From the NCBI GenBank assembly GCA_036172665.1, contig CM069870.1, positions 59,954,212-60,018,211 of the forward strand: a stretch of DNA of 64,000 bases, in the 5' to 3' direction. The DNA comes from Prosopocoilus inquinatus. Taxonomy: Eukaryota; Arthropoda; Insecta; Coleoptera; Lucanidae. The position numbers and the translations under genes were made by a program. This document shows positions 58,020 through 64,000 of the stretch, in pieces (the stretch's first letter is position 1; each line of letters begins with the position of its first letter). Below the pieces are notes generated by a model. The model was not told the DNA's origin. It searched no databases and worked only from the letters and a program-made list of their open reading frames with translations.

Positions 58020-60718
58020 GCTGCTGGAAAAGTTTCTGGAAACGGTATGAAAAAACGCATATGAAATTTGGTAAATGGTTATCATTGTTTTTCGAAGTAT
58101 TCGCTTTGACGTCAATACACTTTTGCATACGCTCGAACCAATTTCTAAAGTACGTTTTCCACACTAAAGATGGTACCTCAGAAACCAGTGTCCGAAATGT
58201 TTCAACCGCTGCACATAGGGGTATTGGACCCAAAAAGTTGGCCAAAATTATTTTTTCATATTTTCGCATTTATTCGGTGACAATAAAATAGTTTAGGCTG
58301 AAATTTGTTATCTGTTACCGAATACCGGGCACACACTTTAATTATGCACCACATGAATTTCTTTCAATTCCTGCCCCACATTGAAATTCCTGTTGAAAAA
58401 GCAACATGAATATCCGTTCGCCGCAAGACGTCTCTTTAATTTCCGAGATTATACAGAATGTTCATCGGGAGCCGGTACACTAGCAAATTTCATTATTCGC
58501 ATTTTTATGAAGTAACTTAAATTAGAAGTTTCAAGACTTTCCTGCTCGAATTTAGGGCATCATCAGAAAAACAATTGACTATCAGGTTTACGAGATTTTC
58601 CGTTGTTTTCAAATTCTTTAAACAGAACATTACATTTTTTTATCATCGTATCATTTAAAAAAAGTTGAAAACAATCGAAAATCTCGGAAACTTGATATTT
58701 ATTCATTTATTTCTCCTCAGGTACCATTAATTCGAGCAGGAAAAGTATTGAAATTCCTCTAATTTAGACTACCTACTGAAATTTCAAATAAAAAAAAGTT
58801 AGCTATTTTAGCCATTTTCTGTGAGTACCAAGATTTAGTTACTAAATATAAAATTGAATTATATTCCCAAAGATGATGATATTTTAGGAACGTAATCAAT
58901 TTAATATCCTGAACGCGATGCGATGATAAAATACCTAACATTCCATTTAAATAGAAACAATAACAATAAAAAATCTGAAAAACTTGATAATCATTTGTTT
59001 TTCCGAAAGCACCATTAAATCAAATCGAGGAGGAAAGATCCTGCAACTTTACTACTAATTTAAGTTACTTTGTAAAAATTCAAATAAGAAAGTTAGCTAT
59101 AGTAGCGGATTTTCATGAACACCTGTACATAACAATTTGTGTACGAATTCTTTCTTTTGTTCTTCAGGATATATATAATTTTTAACTATGTCGTTTTGTA
59201 AAAAGTTTTTTGCAAAGTTTTTTGGTACCACTATTGCAAGTCACAGCATCAAAAAAGTAATTGTCATAAATTTATAGGCAAATTTCGGCAGCCGAAGTCT
59301 TCAGATATTTAAAGTATCTTACCTACTGTAAAACATAACAGAAAAAAATCGACCCGGAAACGCCCTGACATATAAGAAAACTCTTTCGATATACACTAAT
59401 AACCGAAAATTCAACAACATACCGTTAATCTGAAATATGTTAAATACTGACAATAGCATTTAAAAAATAATGGTTGATATGAACACTACTTACTTGGCTG
59501 AACATCTTCCGTTACAAAAATCACAGCATATAGCTTCAAAGAAAAATTAGAAACAGTTTGAATTTAATTATTTTTTGAATTAGGCATGTACGTTTAACAC
59601 AACCGACTATCAAGGTGTTTTGATCCCTTTGATGGTATTTTGTTCATCTACCCGAGGAAAAAAATAAGTTTACCCTCTTGATCCCTAAGTATTGTTCTAT
59701 CTTAGGTAATAGTTATTGTAGTCAAATTCACGATTTTGTGTCATTCGACTTTCGGCCAGCTTTTCGGCACAAATACCCCTATGTGCGCTGCTTCAGCCGA
59801 CAAAAATCGCACACCACGCATTTTATTTTTGATATTTGGAAACAAAAAGAAATCATTAAGTGATAAATCAGTTGAATATGGACAATGAGTCATTAATTCA
59901 ACATTTTTTGTTGGACAAAAAATCAACAGTTTAGTTTGACGGGCTGAGTGAGAGCTGGCGTTGTCATGATGGAGAATAATTCGTCGATTTCGATTGTTTC
60001 TTCTTATTTGATCGATGACTTCCGGCAAACAAATTGTAGTATACCAATCAACATTCACGGTTTTTCTATCTTCTAAAGCCACGGTTGCTACATGTCCAGT
60101 TAAGCCAAAGAAACAAGCAATCATTTGTTTCGCAGCACAGCGTGAACGGACAACTTTTGTTGGTTTTGGTTCATTTTGAAATACCCAAACGGTAGATTGT
60201 TGTTTACTTTCTGGCTCGTACGAATAGATCCACGTTTCGTCACCAATAACGATGTTATAAACTAAATTTGAACGACCTCCATTGAATTTCTTGAGCATTT
60301 CTTCGCACCATTTGACACGACCCTGCTTTTGCGCTTCTGTTAAATTGTGTGGGATCCAACGACTGCAAAGCTTTCGTACGTCCAAATGATCATGCAAAAT
60401 CTGGTGTATTGCTTTCATGTCAATGGGTAAGGATGCTTGAATCTCACGGTATGTCACATGTCGATCTCGCTCAAGCATTTCACGCACAGCATCTACATTA
60501 GTGGCAACAACAGATGTTGATGGACGACCTTCACGAAATTCGTCACTGAGAGAGGTACGTCCACGCTGGAATTCGACAAACCAATTATAAACACTGCTCT
60601 TTGATGGTGCTTCATCTCCAAAAGCCAGATGAAACCGATCGAGGCATTGTTTCGGCGTTAGACCACATTTCAAATCGTAAAAAATCATGGCACGAAAATT
60701 TTCACGCGAGATTTCCAT
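58020..60718 (-). pseudogene. Mariner transposase, split by an insertion
   Basis: The main frame starts at ATG 60718 (MEISRENFRAMIFYDLKCGL) and carries the paired helix-turn-helix DNA-binding region, WVEF-like SVYNWFVEFQRGR, WIPHNLTEAQKQGRVKWCEE, the first Asp in IVIGDETWIYSYEPESKQQS, the second in IILHHDNASSHSA and the third in LSLNDFFLF. It is broken after MRGVRFLSAEA (59791). The C-terminus continues from 58206 with VETFRTLVSEVPSLVWKTYF and RNWFERMQKCIDV. Joined across the insert the frame is exact. SPDL is changed to STDL and the C-terminus after KCIDV is degenerate, so it may not have been active at insertion. Confidence 0.92.
58212..59785. mobile_element. Non-autonomous DNA transposon (possibly Transib-like) inside the mariner
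   Basis: The termini CACATAGGGGTATTGGACCC and the complement of the right end (CACATAGGGGTATTTGTGCC) match over about 35 bases, continuing AAAAG.TGGCC.AAA. A 5-base duplication CGCTG flanks it (58207-58211, 59786-59790). The interior has no transposase but carries repeated sub-blocks (CGAGCAGGAAA and AAGTTACTT-type phrases near 58540, 58730, 59025). A CAC-start terminus and a 5-base G/C-ended duplication are features of Transib; that assignment is inference. Confidence 0.82.
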
Positions 60719-60931
60719 GTTTACACAAAATTGCTTTTTCTCAAATGCTGTACAAACAAAACAAGTTCACTTGGATAGGAACTATCAATAGAATTATAGG
60801 CGAAAATCGTCAAATTTTTCAAATATGACAGTTGAAAACGCTAACAATTCTAGACCTACTAGATTCCAGAAAATTTTCCAGCAGCCCACGTATTAAATAC
60901 TTTTACCGTAGTATCCTTCAGCCGCCTCTAA

Positions 60932-61059
60932 TGCCCGATTTCACCTCCTGATATAACTTTATCTGCCAGGTATTACCCTTAGAAACCATTGTATCGATAA
61001 TAGTTTCCGAGGATATTACCTGACAGATAAATTTATCAAGAGGTGAAAAAATCGAGCCT
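60932..61059. mobile_element. Palindromic MITE (family M1), copy 3
   Basis: Same structure as 50224-50350, centred on TATCGATA, with outer ends TGCCCGATTTCACCTCCTGA and the complement of ATCGAGCCT. It lies 40 bases from the mariner end. Confidence 0.87.
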
Positions 61060-61081
61060 AACTGACATCTCTGACGATCCA

Positions 61082-61290
61082 ATGTTGGTAAAACTGATAT
61101 TGTATCCTCGTTCCCATTTAAATGTGTAGTTTGATCCCTCGCAAAAGTCACTCGTGACGTCACAGGAAACTTCTATCCGTCACAGTTAAGTAAATAGGAT
61201 GAATTTTAATCTGTCTCCTAAAGCTTAATCTAATTTACTAAAAATGGAATCAATTTTGCGGTCCTTTTGATCAAATAACGCAAAAACCTG
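61082..61290. repeat. Dispersed repeat shared with 42631-42855, copy 2
   Basis: Same orientation and block order as copy 1, lacking a short segment near AGCAGATTG. Confidence 0.85.
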
Positions 61291-61309
61291 GTTAATATGC
61301 TCAATAGAA

Positions 61310-62060
61310 TTAATCGCGTGACGTGACGTAACGAGTTACATACCCAAGCCCTCCCCTCTGTATCAAGGCAACCTTCTAACAAATAGTCCAGCTCTACCAA
61401 CCTTGTGCCGATCTAGATTTAAATTCGAATTAAATAAAGTAGTCGAATTATCTGATTTCATTTTTAATTTTAAGAGTCTACCATTTTTACTTTTTCGAAT
61501 AAGTATCAATCGCGTGTTCCATAAACAATGAAACAAACTTCAAGGTTGACTTCTGTGAATCAAGACAAATCAACGAAATTATCATATCCGTGCCAGACAG
61601 TAATCCAAATATCGGAACGCGTCATACACGACTTTAAATTTAATATTTGTTTTGGTCTAGTTTTCGAAAATCTTATTCGACAAGTTTATTTAAATTTTCT
61701 TGAGAACAATTTGCCTTAAACGAGAAGAATTTTATGAAATCGTCGAAACGATCCGCGCTGAAGATCACGTGAAGGCCCTGTATAAGTCTCTATAAAATCA
61801 ACCGTGCTTCCAGGGATTGGGCGTCAAAAAGAAAATTAAAAATGCCACATACCTATAAACAAACAATACGCATTCTTAGAACTTTGTGTTCGAAGCGCCC
61901 AGGTATGGCACCGGCCTTGGTTAGAATGGTTGCCGAGAGCGCTCGCGACTACTGTAGGTAGCTAGTTACGGGAAACCTGCGGAACATTTCCTGTGCGTAC
62001 GCGAAAACTCCGGACTTTTCTACGCGTATCTCGAGCGAACCACCCTTAACTATAAAAGTT
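61310..62060 (+). repeat. Tandem module, copy 1 (promoter-like 3' end)
   Basis: About 0.75 kb repeated at 62075-62890. Both contain GACGTAACGAGTTAC, CCGATCTAGATTTAAATTCG, a 63-codon open frame (61528-61719 here, starting MKQTSRLTSVNQDKSTKLSY), GCGCCCAGGTATGGCACCGG and an end with CTATAAAAG, a TATA-box-like sequence (about 62050). Confidence 0.85.
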
Positions 62061-62074
62061 AATTAATAAGCTCA

Positions 62075-62890
62075 AAAGAATTAATCATATGAGGTGATGT
62101 AACGAGTTACGTACCTAAACCGTCCTCTCTGGATCAAGACAACCTTCTAATACATAGTCCAGCTCTACCAACATTATACCGATCTAGATTTAAATTCGAA
62201 TAATACAGAGTAGTCGAATTGGAAGTAGTTCGAACTCTGGATCAAGTCAACCTTCTAAGCTTTCAGCTCTACCAACCTTATGCCGATCTAGATTTAAATT
62301 CGAATTAAATAAAGTAGTCGAATTATCTGATTTCATTTTTAATTTTAAGAGTCTACCATTTTTACTTTTTCGAATAAGTATCAGTTGTGTGTTCCATAAA
62401 CAATGAAACAAACTTCAAGGTTGACTTCTGTGAATCAAGACAAATCAACGAAATTATCATATCCGTGCCAGACAGCAATCCAAATGTCGGAACGCGTCCT
62501 ACGCGACTTTAAATTTAATATTTGTTTTGGTCTAGTTGTCGAAAATCTTATTGGACAAGTTTATTTAAATTTTCTTGAGAACAATTTGCCTTAAGTATGT
62601 ATATATATTCCCTGTATAAGTCTCTATAAAATCAACCGAGCTTTCAGGGATTGGGCGTCGAAAAGAAAATTAAAAATGTCACATACCTATGAACAAACAA
62701 TACGTATTATTACAGCTTTGTGTTCGAAGCGCCCAGGTATGGCACCGGCCTTTGTTAGAATGGTTGCCGAGAGCGCTCGCGACTACTGTAGGTAGCTAGT
62801 TACGGGAAACCTGCGGAACATTTCCTGTACGTACGCGAAAACTCCTTTCTACGCGTATCTCGTGCGAACCGCCCTTAACTATAAAAGGTC
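62075..62890 (+). repeat. Tandem module, copy 2 (promoter-like 3' end)
   Basis: Second copy of the module, with the 63-codon frame at 62403-62594 and a small internal duplication of the CTCTACCAAC..TATGCCGATC block (62160-62300). It ends in AACTATAAAAGGTC at about 62879-62891, followed about 25-30 bases later by an initiator-like GAGTTAGTTC. The two small frames differ at several residues, with no sign of a known protein. Confidence 0.8.
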
Positions 62891-63218
62891 ATATCGGGCG
62901 CTGCCGAGTTAGTTCTTATTTAGTGAGCGAAGGATACGAGTATTACAGAGCCACAATAGAAATGCAATTTGTTAAAATAAGTGCTACAGAGCAGCCATGT
63001 CAAAGATACGGCCTGCGATCGCAATTTGTCACAGAAAGAAGAATCATGTTTTTTAGAGCTTTTAGTTTACTTCACTCGATTCCTCTACGGAAGTTTTAAA
63101 ATGCGCCCACTACATCTATAAATAATTTCAAGGGCAACGCATGGTTAGACAAGCGAGTGAGATAGACAGTAACGCCATCTCTTAGCAACAAGCGGAAATA
63201 CCCTATTATTTTTGTCGA

Positions 63219-63280
63219 GAACAATAGAATCTTCCACGCGCTTCGAGTCTAAACTAGAACCTTCCTTATCGATATAAGAG
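63219..63280 (+). promoter_or_regulatory. Heat-shock-element-like promoter upstream of the hAT transposase
   Basis: AGAATCTTCC (63226-63235) and AGAACCTTCC (63256-63265) both fit nGAAnnTTCn, the core of heat shock factor sites. GATATAAGAGG (63271-63281) resembles a TATA box. The first ATG of the transposase is at 63310, leaving only about 30 bases, so a very short leader is implied if this TATA is used. Confidence 0.45.
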
Positions 63281-63309
63281 GAGTACGTCAGCGCGACGAT
63301 TTTGGCATA

Positions 63310-64000
63310 ATGTCACAAAAACGTAAAGTTGATAGTGAGTGCAGAGTTTTTCAGTCTGAATGGGAAATTGCATATTTTCTCATAGAATGAAAAGGTAAAC
63401 CACTGTATTTGATTTGCAATCAAACAGTTGCTGTTTGTAAGGAGTTTAACTTGAAGAGACACTATGATACGAATCATAAATCAAAATTCGATTGTTACAC
63501 TGAAAAAATAAGAATGGACAAATTGTCATCTTTAAAATCTAAACTTCAAGGTCAACAATCGACGTTTACTAAAGCTAATACTGAGAGCGAAGATGCCCTG
63601 AAATCAAGTTTTATTATTGCATTAGAAATCGCGAAGAGATCAAAACCTTTCACTGATGGTGATTACGCGCTTTTATTAAAGACTGTATGTCGAAAGTTGC
63701 TGATGTTTCATTTCCATTTCAAAAGTCAATAATTCAAAATATTTCGCTGTCAAGAAACACTGTTGCCTCAAGAATAAACGATTTATCTCAAAATTTGGTT
63801 CTTCAACTGAAGGAGAAAATTAAGGAATTTACAAACTTTTCACTGTCTGTTGACGAGAGCACTGATACTGTTGATACAGCTAAACTTGCTGTTTTATACG
63901 AGATATTAACAGTAACTTGGAAATAACTGAAGAACTATTAAAGTGCGTTCCATTGACAGGTACTACAACAGCAAATAATATTTATTCTGCAATTGAGCAT
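63310..64000 (+). pseudogene. hAT-type transposase (BED finger, GTF2IRD2/ZBED-like), broken; runs off the window
   Basis: ATG at 63310 starts MSQKRKVDSECRVFQSEWE. A TGA at 63388-63390 interrupts it, after which the frame continues LICNQTVAV and NLKRHYDTNH, a BED-type zinc finger remnant. A frameshift near 63670 leads to CMSKVADVSFPFQKS, then SLSRNTVASRINDLS and FSLSVDESTDTVDTAKLAV, which carries the first catalytic Asp region of hAT enzymes. A second shift near 63897 gives NSNLEITEELLKCVPLTGTT and runs to the window end. Insect and vertebrate genomes carry many such copies. This one cannot make an intact protein. Confidence 0.85.

Larger units (their letters stand above)
58015..60890 (-). mobile_element. 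Mariner (DD34D) transposon interrupted by another transposon
   Basis: Terminal inverted repeats CGTGGGCTGCTGGAAAAGTT (58015) and the complement at 60890 (CGTGGGCTGCTGGAAAATTT) are flanked by TA at 58013-58014 and 60891-60892. Removing the 1574-base insert at 58212-59785 and one copy of its 5-base duplication leaves about 1.3 kb, the normal mariner length. Confidence 0.92.

Noticed and set aside
58555..58585. CTGATGA on the minus strand followed by GGAAAG
   Set aside because: Helix II is only three pairs with a long loop, and helices I and III were not found.

Overview
This window looks like animal nuclear DNA, almost certainly from an insect. It is AT-rich, has split genes with GT-AG introns, and is packed with transposable elements typical of arthropods: mariner, a rosa-like DD41D element, RTE and CR1/Jockey-like LINEs, a Penelope-like element, hAT, and many small inverted-repeat elements. 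A beetle is plausible, but the sequence does not prove the order. Bacterial features (operons, ribosome binding sites, CRISPR) are absent.

One host gene is well supported. Two membrane-segment exons at 1598-1730 and 1788-1917 join in phase to a long last exon at 28341-29140 that ends in a stop and a polyadenylation signal. The 26.4 kb intron between them holds much of the transposon load. I do not recognise the gene. A second host-derived locus is a broken trypsin-like serine protease on the minus strand (about 33.3-34.0 kb).

Layout. 0-1.5 kb: inverted-repeat debris and an RTE reverse transcriptase scrap. 1.6-1.9 kb: host exons. 3-8 kb: Tc1/mariner-type MITE and a Penelope-derived foldback. 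9.4-11.65 kb: a satellite-like tandem array with a MITE inside. 12-15.2 kb: a LINE fragment and two nested foldbacks. 21.7-23.9 kb: a LINE with an (ATT)n tail. 25.9-28.1 kb: a Penelope-like fragment and a Harbinger-like MITE. 28.3-29.2 kb: last host exon. 32.6-34.3 kb: foldback, protease pseudogene, MITE. 38.2-43.8 kb: an RTE LINE with a 39-base target duplication, split by a 3.6 kb nested block. 45-54.7 kb: MITEs, LINE pieces and long direct repeats. 55.0-56.9 kb: a rosa-like element with terminal repeats of about 285 bases. 58.0-60.9 kb: a mariner interrupted by a second transposon. 61-64 kb: a duplicated promoter-like module and a broken hAT transposase running off the right edge.

The most interesting signal is a set of hammerhead self-cleaving ribozyme motifs, read directly from the bases, in two families. 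Family A (7068-7119 +, 41963-42009 +, decayed copy 25919-25953 -) is tied to Penelope-like sequence. Family B (42956-43003 +, 3108-3154 -, truncated copy at 481-502 +) has a different core. Both have an 8-base self-complementary helix III, which suggests action as dimers. In two places copies are joined head to head into palindromes near the ribozyme.
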